DNA from: Aphelidium insulamus
Lineage: Eukaryota; Aphelidiomycota; Aphelidea; Aphelidiaceae
NCBI GenBank assembly: GCA_036784855.1
Contig: JAZDSV010000002.1
Coordinates: 1-64,000 of the forward strand
Length of the DNA stretch: 64,000 nucleotides
Reading direction: 5' to 3'
In this document: in pieces, positions 9,831 to 20,280 of the stretch
Position numbering within the stretch: position 1 is the stretch's first letter
How the letters are laid out: each line of letters begins with the position of its first letter
Notes under the pieces: generated by a model
The model's database searches: none
The model's input: only the letters and a program-made list of their open reading frames with translations
What the model was told of the DNA's origin: nothing
Made by a program: the position numbers and the translations under genes

Positions 9831-11688
9831 GTCCAGGTTTGCCAGTTGTGCCCGTAGTTCATCGTCTAACGTCGACTGCTTCTTATAGTTCGTCGCCGCT
9901 TCTACCACGAATTTGACCGAGCGTTGTGGATGCGAAACTGGTGCGTTGCATAGTACAACAATGAATTTCGATGCCACCGCGTACAGATTCTTTGAGGCGA
10001 GGTTGTTGTTGGCGTTCACCTGGCGACCGAGTTGCATATTCGCACAGAAGTTTGGCACCCAAGTCGATTTCAATGTTCCGACGGCATTGCGCTGGGCGAG
10101 GTGCAACAGGAAACTTGCATCCTGCTTGTATAGCGCCGCATGGTTGTCGCACTTGTGGCGCGCACTGTTCTTGATCTCGATATCGCTTCCACCGCCCCAC
10201 ACTGCAAGCAAGTACGCCGTTTTGCGATTAGAATGCGATCCGAATGGCCCGCGGCGATTAATCAGTTTGCCGCACAGGTCTTTGTATCGCCGCTGGTACG
10301 TCTATATGTGTCATATAAGTCAATAAACAATTATTCAACGAAACCTGATAACCAATATTTTCCTGTGGGCCTACATGGCCTTCTCCATTGGCATCGGCGA
10401 GGGTCTTGAGACGTTCCTGGGTTGGAAACAGGTATCCAGATTTAATACCTGAAATGTGAGTCAATTGCATGTAATAGAGCAGATACCGGCAAGGTGAATG
10501 AAGGCCAACAAATGGCGCACAGGGCACAGCATTGGCATGTCATCATCCTTCCACAGCATCAATGAAACGGCCCGATTGTCACTCTTCCCCATAATATAGA
10601 AGCCAATGCCGTCCACATCGCCGTTGCTGGGCTGAATTGACGTTATATCCCAATTGATGCAATTCGCCTTGTTGTCACATTTAAGTGACAGTTGTGACAC
10701 CTCGTCTTCACGCAAGAACAGTCGGCATGCCACCAGCGTCATTGTCCAAAACTCAAGGTCCCACAAATTGTTTGCACTGACGAGGTGGTCGCGGAGTGCC
10801 AGCAACTCCCATGGAGTGAGTGCCGAATCGCCTTGTGCCTGGTAGTTTGCGCTGTCCTTGTTGCTGCGCTTGTACACATTTCGCATCAGCACTGAGTCTC
10901 GTGGATTGCCACGCCGCCAAATCAATGAGTGACCGCGGTGGAACTTGCACCCTCGGTGTCTTCCTTGTCCTTGTACAGCATGACGCACGTTGGACACGTG
11001 TCTTGAAAGGGCCCCAGCTGGCCGCGCGACTCGTGTATGGCACCAATAGTCGCCAGCATTTGGTCCACGTTCTTTGGGTCGTTCCAACCGCCCTGACACA
11101 GCATTGGCTCGCCCTTGACATTGAGAACCGGCGTGCCATCATCCTTGAGCAGCGGTGACCCGGCCGGCAAGCGCTTAAAACGCACAAAGAGCGAAATCGT
11201 CCGCGGCAGCATTGACGGACAGAATGGCTGCGGCGGCTCGTCCAGCAGCATCAGCAGGCTTTCATAGTCGCCAATAAGGCTACAAAAGTATCTGAGACCT
11301 ACGCAGCAGTGAGTGCATGTCGTGCGTGAGACGTACCACGTACCACGCTGGTGCTTGCAGTACATCTTCTCAGTGTTTCTGGTGATAGGCCGGCTACCGG
11401 CAACTGACACTGCCACAGTGCCCTCCGTAAGACCAAGCTCCGTGCGAAGAGCAGTGACGCGGGCTTCGGCCAGTGCCGCAATGTCGTTCGGAACCTTGTA
11501 CTGCGCGTAGTTCGACAGTTTGATAGCTGCCAATGCGTCGCCAGTGGCGTCCGTGGCATCCGTGGCTGTGGCAGTCACCGTGAGTGCCAGTGCTGGCGCC
11601 TGCGGGCGTCAGCAGTGGCATACATGGTAATGCCTACCTCCGGCCGGTGTAGCTGCGGCATTGAGCTCGATTTGCGTAGCGGCGGCAT

Positions 11689-12229
11689 GTTTCAGACGAT
11701 GGGAGAAGAATGTGAGGGAGACGCGAGGGAGACGCGCGTTTAATTAAGGGTGAAACGCGTTATTTGCACTTTATTTCACCTTTTATAATAGATAAGAATA
11801 ATTACGGTATGAATGATAATAAGCATAATATAAGTAATGAAGATATTGACCTTCATAAGACAACGTCATGGGCTCAAAGAAACGAAAAGTGACTCAGACA
11901 AAGTTGAATTTCTCACGAAAAGAGGGAGCCGAAGATCATGGTAATCACGATGCGTGAATGCAGCAAAGGACTTAATTAATATACGCCGCTCAATTTATGT
12001 TGCTGATCGTTACCGGAGCGGGCGGGCAATGACGCCAATTTTTTATCATATACGTTGTTAATTTTCATCTGGGTTTTCATCTGGTGATGCTCTCAGATGA
12101 TCACCAACGACGAGTCCATCTACGCGTTGGCCACCCACCGATCTGCAGCAGCACCTTGGATTGTTGTTCAACAATGCGGGTAATTTTACGTTTGGTTCAT
12201 AGCGATTTGTCGGAGACGCCTTCCTGGTA
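11689..12229. other. Spacer upstream of the Crypton-like gene
   Basis: An AT-rich stretch with a TATA-like ttttataatag near 11775. It contains a 29-codon ORF at 11868-11957 (MGSKKRKVTQTKLNF...), described separately. No other gene is visible. Confidence 0.4.
11868..11957 (+). CDS. Small ORF with NLS-like and PIP-box-like start
   Basis: This 29-residue ORF begins MGSKKRKVTQTKLNF. KKRKV matches a classical monopartite nuclear localisation core. QTKLNF faintly resembles a PCNA-binding motif but lacks the second aromatic residue. A GGTAATCACG after the GAT CAT codons could be a splice donor, so this may be a first exon. I do not recognise the protein; it may be a mobile-element remnant. Confidence 0.3.
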   Translation: MGSKKRKVTQTKLNFSRKEGAEDHGNHDA

Positions 12230-13616
12230 CACCGCTGGGCAAATCGAATAGGAATAATAGGCACCGATGATCTTGGTTGTGTAATATGCTCCAATCACAT
12301 TAGGATCCAGTTATTAGGCGAATAATGGTTACCAATTATGCGGAACATAATATTAAATAATGGTTATCAACCGTTATATTCCAAGTTGCCGATTTCATAA
12401 TGGATAATAATCATTATTTAATATTATGTATCCAACGTCTGGGAATATAATGGAAAATAACCATTATTACATATTATGTCTCCAAGACCCTGGGTTCATA
12501 TTATTACGAAATAATGGCCATATATTATGCCGCTTTTGCTGGCAGACCATCTCACTTAACATTGACATTGCCGTTTAGCATGCATCTATAATCACCCCGT
12601 AGGTTTGGAGTGACATCCGCATGCAGTACAGTACAACTAGTGGTGCTGCATTGCCAATGTGTGTAAAATTGCTGCAGTGAAGGAAGTACACCTACGCCTT
12701 GTGTTCTTATATATGACAATGGATGAGTGTTAAATGTCCACCTTCGATATACGTCTCGTTTTACCGTTCGCTCGATTGAATAAAAAACACACGTAAGAAC
12801 AACACTAAGGTGCTCGCCATCAACCTTGATATGCCTAAATATTAATACACCACCGCATTCATCGAGCGCTCGACATGTACGGTCCGTGCAGCAGGGCACT
12901 GCAGTTGCAAAATATGATTTGCGTCATTTAAACGCAACTTGGGATGCCATTTTGTTTAGTGCCGCAAGGTATGCCAGTACGTGATTATATTGCTACCTGC
13001 TACACGGCTTAACTATTCATGAGCTCACGATGTGACTGCACCAAAAACTAAAGGGCCACATGGCATAAAATGCAGTTTATATTATCAAAGACGGCATGGT
13101 GGCGTCTCGCTTTGACCATTGAAGCATCAGCGCAGTTTAATTTCACCGAAGAAACCTAAAACAGTGAGCACTTCGCAGTTCTGCAACAACATAGCATCAA
13201 ACCGAGTTGCCATTGCTTATCTATCGCCACGCGTTACGTGACGTTATGACGTAATGAAATCATTATCCACATTGCCGCGCGTATGCAAACGTGATGCATT
13301 AACGCCACGCGATGTTTTGAAACGTTTCGCGCTATAAAGCCCAGCTTCCTTCCGCCCGCCCCGTCTGCAACTTTCTTCAGATACTTTGTCACTTTGCGTG
13401 GCAGGTGGAGACATTTACGTAAGGTGCTTCATTAGAACCTCTTCTCACACACTTGCAGATGCTTGAAGTCCGTCAAATAATATGGCATAATATGAAATAA
13501 TTATGCACCAAAGTAATCGGAGCATATTACATTGTGTTACTATGCGTTGATAAAAGTAGGTTATCAAACAAGCGAATTATGCTATAAATAATCATTAATA
13601 ATTGTGCCCAGCGGTG
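12230..13616. mobile_element. 1.39-kb TIR element with TA target duplication
   Basis: The termini are perfect 12-bp inverted repeats, CACCGCTGGGCA at 12230-12241 and TGCCCAGCGGTG at 13605-13616, flanked on both sides by TA. A second, subterminal inverted pair is gtaatatgctcc (from 12281) and its complement near 13518-13530. Inside are AT-rich blocks such as aataatggttaccaatta and several ataatatg/cattatt words between 12310 and 12540, and a TATA-like gctataaagcc near 13332. I see no transposase. This fits a non-autonomous DNA transposon with TA specificity (Tc1/mariner-like behaviour), but family is not assigned. Confidence 0.65.
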
Positions 13617-14249
13617 TAGGTGCTGCAGCCAATCCGCTGAAAATGTTGAAGTGTATAGTATAGTATACATTGACACTACTACTCTGCGTATATTTTAATA
13701 GTAAATTGGTAATCTCCTGCTCCCGCGCCGTTTAGTAGTGAAAATCAGTAAGAGATTACCAACAACCACAACCCTGCGAAATATGGCGGCGCTTTGCCAG
13801 CGGGCCTGCCTGTAGCTTTATCTTGCTGCGACGGCGTCCTTTGGTATGTGAGACCACCATTGTGTCGTCGCCGCGATGAATGGTGGTATTGTCAATGGCG
13901 CGGCTGGACAACCCCGCGTTTCCCCGGCAAATGCCAACGGCTACTAGTAACAATGTCGGTGGCGCAGCCTGCCTACTGCAGCTTTGCTAACAATGATGCT
14001 TTTATCGCCTTTTATAGCCAGAACGCCAGAGGGTCCAAGTAAATTCACGTGCATTCACGCTTCATACTCCACTGCAAAATAGTAGTAGTTCATATGGCCA
14101 GGTATCAGCTTCTACTTCATGCTGATGTAATGTTATCATTAAACACCAACTTTCAACTCTTCATTCTGTAATCGAACCCGCAGTGCTTCATGAATAACTG
14201 GCTACTCAACACACGCGCTGCTGTTGCAGATCTCAACTTTGACAACTTT
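13617..14249. other. Spacer with small hairpin
   Basis: An 11-bp inverted repeat (ttggtaatctc near 13706 and gagattaccaa near 13753) could form a hairpin with a loop of about 36 nt. A 65-codon minus-strand ORF (13756-13953) has a basic segment (HTKGRRRSKIK) but no recognisable domain. I do not call a gene. Confidence 0.35.
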
Positions 14250-14495
14250 TGTTGGAATATGCAACGCATACGCCGTTCATCGTACATAAAACAGTACATG
14301 AAATAATATGTCACTTGTGACATGTGTGGCGTCCCCCTGACGATCATGTGATCTAAATGATTGGCTCACATAAATCTGGCGTACGTAAGTAAAATCTGGC
14401 GTTTTTGCTATAAAAGGTGACGTGCACGCTCACAAAATAGATAAGATTTTACTCTTACTTCCTCACACTCACTAATTTTACGTGACCTTTGAACA
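14250..14495. mobile_element. Solo LTR 1 (second LTR family)
   Basis: This 246-bp segment begins TGTTGGAATATG, ends GACCTTTGAACA and is flanked by the 5-bp duplication acttt (14245-14249 and 14496-14500). A TATA-like gctataaaagg lies near 14407. It is about 98% identical to 15434-15680, with three substitutions and one one-base indel noted. The family differs in sequence from the 214-bp LTRs at 6677 and 9617. Strand cannot be set without internal sequence, though the TATA box suggests plus. Confidence 0.88.
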
Positions 14496-14920
14496 ACTTT
14501 GACCTGCATTAACTCTCAATACTGAGAAGGCACATCACTGATGATCATGCTGCGTTTGCTGTCAAGAGGCGTGGTCCGGCGCACTCTAGCAACAGGGGCT
14601 TCTAAGATGCACTTTATGCATGCATTTGAACTTTAGGAAGTTTAACCATGAAATTACTGCAACCCGGCCAGCACCATAGCTGACTCTCACAATAAATGAG
14701 AGTCGCCGCCACGCTCTCTAGCATTCACATATAAAAATTTAGGATGCGGAGTAAAAAAAAGCGGTGTGGTCAGCTGTAGTACTGCTGGAAAAGTTTTGCA
14801 AAATGCTGTTGCACTATCGCTTGCGATTTCCTGAGCAAAATCCTGAGCAAAATTTAGTAAGCGTGTACACAACCGAGACCCTAACCAATTTTCAATTTCC
14901 TTCTTATATCCATTGTGCCG

Positions 14921-15888
14921 ATGTATAAACGCCACGCCGACCAAGCCCACTTAAATGCTGCACCAAATGTAGTTGCTGTTCCAGCAGCCGCACCAAATAC
15001 CGACGGACACCTCGTTGATTTGCTTTTTGTCACGGACGAGGCTAAAAGCCGCCGCGACGAACCGTCTTTAAACGACTCGCACGTTGTCGCCGCTCGCCAG
15101 GACGAAACCAATGCATTCCTCGCACGAAGTCCGATGATGAATGCTCTAGCTGGCATTCCTGCTCAAATAGCAGCGATAGGTCAGCAAATGAATCAGTTTC
15201 AGGCCGCCATGGGTGGCCAACTGCAGGCTCAAGCCAATCAACTGCGCGCGCTAGATGGCCAGCTGCAAGCTCAAGCCGGCCAACTGCAAGCTCAAGCCGG
15301 CTACAGCTACAAAGTAAGCAACTGAACTTTTTGGTTTAATTTATTGAATCATTCTTAAACATAAAGTGTTGCAAAATGCGGTCAGCCCGTTGCGAACCTC
15401 GCTGTTATTTGGCAACTCATTGGCAGCCAACCATGTTGGAATATGCAACGCATACGCCGTTCATCGTACATAAAACAGTACATGAAATAATATGTCACTT
15501 GTGACATGTGTGGCGTCCCCCTGACGATCATGTGATCTAAATGATTGGCTCACATAAATCTGGCGTACGTCAGTAAAATCTGGCGTTTTTGCTATAAAAG
15601 GTGACATGCACGCTCACAAAATAGATATGATTTTACTCTTACTTTCCTCACACTCACTAATTTTACGTGACCTTTGAACAAACCATGCGTCCACCATCGC
15701 GTCTGTGCCGCGCTTGGCCGACAATGCTTTGCCCCCGAATTTCCCCGCCACCCTCGGCGGCTTCTTGGCGTTGACGGGGGCCGAGATAGATGCGTTGTTG
15801 GTTTTTTACGGATTGCCGCAAGACGCTGCACTTGTGTCTGCTCGTCGCACCCGGCTTGGCAGATTCTTGCACCTGCGCACCATATAAG
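14921..15888 (+). pseudogene. Host-like gene interrupted by solo LTR 2
   Basis: Exon 1 (14921-15313, from MYKRHADQAHLN) encodes a disordered N-terminus and then Gln/Ala-rich near-repeats of about 7-8 residues (GQLQAQA). A likely intron starts with GTAAGC at 15314. The second part (about 15369-15433) continues LQNAVSPLRTSLLFGNSLAAN, is interrupted by solo LTR 2, then resumes at 15686 through FPATLGGFLALTGAEID and LLVFYGLPQD to the stop at 15886-15888. Taking out the LTR plus one aacca copy leaves the frame open across the junction. The 3' splice phase at about 15366 is one base off, so that boundary is unresolved. Function unknown. Confidence 0.6.
15434..15680. mobile_element. Solo LTR 2 (second LTR family)
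   Basis: This 247-bp segment has TGTTGG...GAACA termini and is flanked by a perfect 5-bp duplication aacca (15429-15433 and 15681-15685). It is nearly identical to solo LTR 1. Each LTR has its own duplication, so they are two separate insertions rather than the ends of one element. Confidence 0.9.
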
Positions 15889-16046
15889 CATGTATATAAA
15901 GTGGTTGTTGTGGTTTGACTTTTGTCGTTGACGGCATTACGTGCGTTGTTTAATTACATTGCATCTGCTGCTATGTGCCAAAGCCAAAAAAAGATCACGC
16001 TTTAACGGCATCACACATCTGTATTAAAACATTGTGACCAGAGCAG

Positions 16047-17536
16047 CTAAACCTTTTTCACGATTTCGCCGTTCATTTTTGCAAAAAGAAGTCTTAGTAC
16101 TTTCTCTTTATCTTCCCACGTTAAGGCGCAAAAATCAAACTTTCCATTTCTGCTAAGGCGACCACCGTGCGATTCTTCAACATACTGCTTACGTTCCCGC
16201 TTAATCGTTTGAAGTGCTTCCATAAAAAAGAGCTCCATGTCCGATCGTTGTGCTACCAGTTGACTACTTAATGCCTACAAAAGTCACACCATATCGCTTA
16301 GCAGAATAATCGATCAATACCTTTAAAGCCGCTAGCTCTGCATTTTTACGCACTAGTTCTTCATTTAGCGTGCGAGACAGACACTGTACATCGCCTAATT
16401 CTTGATTCGTGATTCGTACCAACTCATCCTTTTCTGCCCTAAATTCCCTGAAACCTTTGGTTAATGCAAGCTCCAGATTCTGAACTTTTGTGCGCAAGTC
16501 ATCCGTCTAAAGGATGAATTAATGGGTATTTCAAGGAACTAACGCAAACCTCTTTTGCCGTTGATTTGCAGCTTATTATCTTTTCACGGATAATGATATT
16601 CTGCATTTCCAGATCAACCGAGTTTTTGTCAACAATCGTTTTAAGTCGATCATTCTCTTTTCGAAGACGATCAGATTCCTTGCTATGGGAAATAATAGCC
16701 TGTATCAAGCGTTGGTTTTCGCGAAAAATTGACTTGGCTGTATCGTCCAAATTAATTACAGCATCTGTGTGAGCCTGGCGCTCCAAATCGCTTTGTTTCG
16801 CCATCATATCTTTCTGAAACTTCAATTTTTCCTCGAAAAGCTGTTTTTCCAAGCGGACGTTTTGCTCTTCGTGCTTCTCATTGATATGAATTACTTCAAG
16901 CTTTTGCTTTTCTAACTGCTCCAAAATAGCATGACGATTCGACTACTCCGAGTTAGCGCCATACCATACCATACCATATGTAGCTGCATACCGTAAATTC
17001 ATCTATGTTTGCTACTTCGCTCTCCAAGATTGATATTCGGGAATCCTTTTTTGCAATGACCTCACGGTATTCTACACGTCTGTCTTAGTCGAAGCATTTC
17101 ATGAAGATCTCTGTACCAGCTATCTTGAATTCAAATGTCTTTGCAGCCTTTTCATTCTCCATCACTAGAATGCTTCGGTCTCGTTCAAATTGATCCAGAA
17201 GAACAAGTTTTTCGGCATCTAACCTGCGCTTTTCGTCGCTTAAAGCGCTTATCAAGCTAGCCTATAGCACTTTAGAAGCAATCAATATACGATCTGCAAT
17301 TTACGGATTCTGTCTGCTGGCTACGAAGCTGCAGTTTTAGCTGCTCATTGTCACGGGACCTGCATCGATTATTACTAGTCACAATGAAAAAACGTACAGT
17401 TGTCCAAGTTGAGTACTTAGTTGCTGTATCGTTGACTCCATGGCTCTGATTTTCCAAGTATCAAGCTGCTCTATGCTCTCCGCATCTGTAGCCACGTTTG
17501 CCATCGTCAGCGGTTTTGAAAATGTGTTGCTGCTCA
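16047..17536 (-). CDS. Long coiled-coil protein, basal-body/axonemal type (possibly BBOF1/CCDC176-like)
   Basis: Several exons on the minus strand encode an almost continuous heptad-rich coiled coil. It starts near 17536 (MSSNTFSKPLTMANVATD) or at 17504 (MANVATD). Segments in order: STIQQLSTQLGQL, DEKRRLDAEKLVLLDQFERD, ILEQLEKQKLEVIHINEKHE, RLRKENDRLKTIVDKNSVDL, ELALTKGFREFRAEKDELV, and a C-terminal non-coil part with DMELFFMEALQTIKRERKQY and LTWEDKEKVLRLLFAKMNGE. The MELFFMEAL segment and overall layout recall basal-body orientation factor type proteins; that match is from memory and unverified. Small introns contain cataccatacc-type repeats. The neighbouring dynein light chain supports a flagellar role. 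Confidence 0.6.
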
Positions 17537-18710
17537 TCACAAACACAAAATCTATTTTAAGCCCAACAAATTCATCTCCAGGAGGCTCTATTGGAATCCA
17601 CAATGCAACAGTCACTCACACACAGTTGTCAGAAATATTACTGAGCAACGTCACCAACAACGAACGACACTGTCAAGCAGCACCTGATGCCAGGGATAGA
17701 TTGACGCTCGCGGCTATAGAAGACGCGCATAACAACTTCTTCCTGCAAAGTATACGTTGAAATAGATTACGTGTATCCTCATAGACACGCCATATCAAAG
17801 TCATGTATGGCGCGTGCTTAGTCACTGATCTCAACTTTACATATCGTTTGCAGTTAAACAACGCATAGAGTACATAGAGGCCTCACGGGCCTACCATGCA
17901 AAATACCTTAGGCATTCTTGAATATGTATGATCGTTACGTTACTCGACGTTGAAACTCAGTATATGCGCGACCTTATCGCAATAAGGTATCTTGCGGCAG
18001 CAAGGCGCTGCGTTGCTTTCTTATTACAAGAAGCAGAAAAGACAAGACATTTCTTTGCCGTATGCAGTACTTTCATCGGCAAGGGGTTGATTGTTTAGAG
18101 AGTAACAGAGAGCATGGGTCTTGGCAGACACCCGTGAAAAATCCGTGCTAATAAATCTGACATAATGGACGTCATTTTTCATATTCCAATAATCAACATG
18201 TAACCTGAACCTAATCGTGACGCATACGGCCATTCACAGGGACATCCATTTCAGATTGGGGTCCTAAGCAGATTTTATTCCGTATGTGTGCGACTTTAAA
18301 GCTCACCTGCGGTGTGTTGCAAATAGCAGCGTCCACATAGACCCTTCAAGCACCTGATTACAGGACCAATTTCCAGCGTCGCATGGCGCAAAATGGAACA
18401 CTACATTGATGCATGTAGTAGCTCCCGGAATCGTGTCAAAACCATTAGCGGCTTGCTGAAGTGCAGCAGCAGCAGACAGTGGTGGGATGGCGGTAGACCG
18501 CCTGAGGTTAGAATCAACTTCAGCACGACACGTAGTGTTAGGGTCGTGTCCACTTATTGGATGAGAGAAAGGACGCTCCTACAGTTTTTTCATACTAGCA
18601 TACTCACGCATAAACGTATGGCAGCCATACATATCCATGAAAGTAAGCCATTTTAGTAACCATATTGGATGTATTGCTATTGTGCCAGTAAATCCTGTCG
18701 TTACTCAAAG
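17537..18710. other. Intergenic, about 1.2 kb
   Basis: No convincing coding sequence. A plus-strand frame at 18393-18656 has no recognisable motif. The stretch separates the coiled-coil gene from the dynein light chain gene, both on the minus strand. Confidence 0.35.
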
Positions 18711-19363
18711 TAGCATGCAAACACTGTGCCGATGGCAAACAGCACAGACTTAGCTGTGTTACATAAAGATAAAGACTCAATCAAAACGTACATTCTTGAA
18801 CTGCGCAGACACCGTCGCGTCTGTTGTTGGCTCCCACAGACAACGGGAGTTCATTCGCAAACCCTGGCCTTTGCTTTCGCCGATGGTAATGCTTACAACC
18901 AGTTTGTATTCCAGGAAGCCCAATTCTGGAGTTGCATTTTGTAATTATACAGGACACTATAGCCAAGGGATACGTCACTTACTCTTGACTTCAGCGAGAA
19001 TGTTTTGCGATATGACGTTTGTAAGATCGTTGATCTGCGTTGCATCGTAGAACGAACAGCCAGATAGGTGCTTTTGCAGCGACGTTTGCACGATTTTACG
19101 AGCCGGTTCTGAAAGAAATCTAAGCATCGTGTGAGATCGCACCTGGTAACAGCTACGCTGCCGTACTTTTGGTCAGGCTTAGTCTTGTATGTGTTCTCCA
19201 TTGTGCGCATTGCACTGGCATTGTCAAGACCGGCGTTGGCATCGCCCAAGGATGACAATTGTTGTTGTGCAGAGGCTTCAGCGCCGTCCAACGCTGCAAC
19301 GGACTTGTTTACCGCACGGCCACCAGCCAGCGCACCGCTACTGCCTGCGGCTGTCGATATCAT
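18711..19363 (-). CDS. Tctex1-type dynein light chain (DYNLT family)
   Basis: Tctex1-type light chains dimerise on dynein intermediate chains in cytoplasmic, intraflagellar and axonemal dyneins. The start is probably ATG 19361-19363 (MISTAAGSSG) with a disordered Ala/Ser-rich leader. The fold follows: TMENTYKTKPDQKYGSVAV, then ARKIVQTSLQKHLSG and DATQINDLTNVISQNILAEV, then LGFLEYKLVVSITIGESKGQ, MNSRCLWEPTTDATVSAQFKN, and SVLFAIGTVFACYFE as the last strand. Exons: 18711-18748, 18792-18925, 18983 to about 19115, and 19143-19363; the three 3' introns close in frame. The link between the first two exons needs a one-base shift or an unusual splice. The leader and two-part start suit the DYNLT5/Tctex1d subgroup. 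It is divergent from the EF-hand gene at 19488. Confidence 0.82.
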
Positions 19364-19487
19364 TTCGTGATATGTAGTTTGAGTGATTGATGAAACACTG
19401 AAACCTGACAACCGTAGTTTACATGCCACATTGTTGTATTTAACCCGTACATAATTGTGAAACTGCTGTGTATCTGATAACTCGATA

Positions 19488-20150
19488 ATGGCAGCTGCAA
19501 GTGCCACGTATCCACTGGTCAAACTGTCGGCCAAGGAAATCTGCGACGCTTTCGCCTTTCTGTCGGGAGATGGTAGCGCAATTAATCGCGATGACTTGAG
19601 GGTGGTGCTGGAACAGTATTTGGGGACTTCCTTATCCTTGGAGCACTTTCGTTCGTTGATAGCGGCACCATTGTCTCAACCAATACCACCAAAACATGGC
19701 GAAAGGACGCCGCCTGCGCGCAGAAGAACATATTCACGTTTACAACGCGATGATAGTGATGTCATGACGTTGCCGGCTCTACTTGCACTGTTCCACATGA
19801 CTGAAGATGAATCCGAAACTGCCGTGCCATCGCATCATTTAAAATCATTTGAAACGATGCACGCGAGCAAAGCCAGTATGGACGCCTTTCATGTAAGCTT
19901 TTGATTAAATAGCATCATGTGCGACTTCATTTGCTAGCTACTTGCTGGCAACAGCAACTTCATCCCAGATGAAGTACTGCGTGACCTTATTGTGGTGTAC
20001 AACAAAAGAAACGAACTCAGGGGTGCGTCCTCCTTTATTGTAAAACCCGACAAAGAGCGACTTCTCTACGAATTTGATCGAGACGGTGACGGCGAGTTGG
20101 GTTTAAACGACTTCCTCGCCATGCATCGGAAGGACACTTCATCCAAATAG
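19488..20150 (+). CDS. EF-hand protein
   Basis: Two exons (19488-19892 and 19938-20150) give 205 residues from MAAASATYPLVKLSAKEICD. The N-terminal half is EF-hand-like with a weak loop (AFLSGDGSAINRDDLRVVL). The C-terminal hand is canonical, YEFDRDGDGELGLNDFLAM, with Asp/Asp/Asp/Glu/Asp at calcium-ligand positions. The intron has GT and a TAG acceptor that keep the frame (AFH to LLAGNSN). Its ATG is 124 bp from the start of the Tctex1 light chain on the other strand, suggesting a shared bidirectional promoter and a flagellar role. Confidence 0.75.
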
Positions 20151-20206
20151 ATCCGTGGCTATAACAAAACGTATCTGAATAATATAAGTTCGTTGTGCTG
20201 TCACTG

Positions 20207-20280
20207 GCTTTCATGGTGTAGTCGGTTATCACATTCGCCTTACACGCGAAAGGTCTCCAGTTCGAGCCTGGATGAAAGCA
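20207..20280 (+). tRNA. tRNA-Val (anticodon TAC)
   Basis: The acceptor stem pairs GCTTTCA with TGAAAGC. The anticodon stem is TTCGC/GCGAA with loop CTTACAC (anticodon TAC). The T-arm is TCCAG-TTCGAGC-CTGGA. The discriminator is A and a T7 run follows directly as a Pol III terminator. Confidence 0.95.

Larger units (their letters stand above)
6180..11688 (-). mobile_element. Crypton-like tyrosine recombinase gene, split by an LTR element
   Basis: Tyrosine recombinases of the Crypton class cut and rejoin DNA through a tyrosine and need no terminal inverted repeats. Exon 1 starts at the ATG at 11686-11688; the stop is at 6180-6182. Motifs in order: a C-rich N-terminal region (AIHESRGQLGPFQDTCPTC), box I Arg in LREDEVSQLSLK, MPMLCPVRHLLAFIHLAG, box II His-x-x-Arg in GSHSNRKTAYLLAVWGGG, a second His in ARHK, and the presumptive nucleophile in AALYKQDA. 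A basic NLS-like KKRKRGG follows in the C-terminal region. The LTR element 6677-9830 sits between two codons of the C-terminal domain; removing it and one copy of the 5-bp duplication restores a continuous frame (LANLD to GPIKDAL). One upstream frameshift occurs where GAGGGTGC lacks a G. Introns are short. Element ends are not defined, as expected for Cryptons. Confidence 0.8.

Noticed and set aside
13756-13953. Basic minus-strand ORF as a transposase remnant
   Set aside because: Too short and without a recognisable motif.
14250-15680. Reading the two 246/247-bp repeats as the LTRs of one small element
   Set aside because: Each repeat is flanked by its own, different 5-bp duplication, so they are two solo LTRs.
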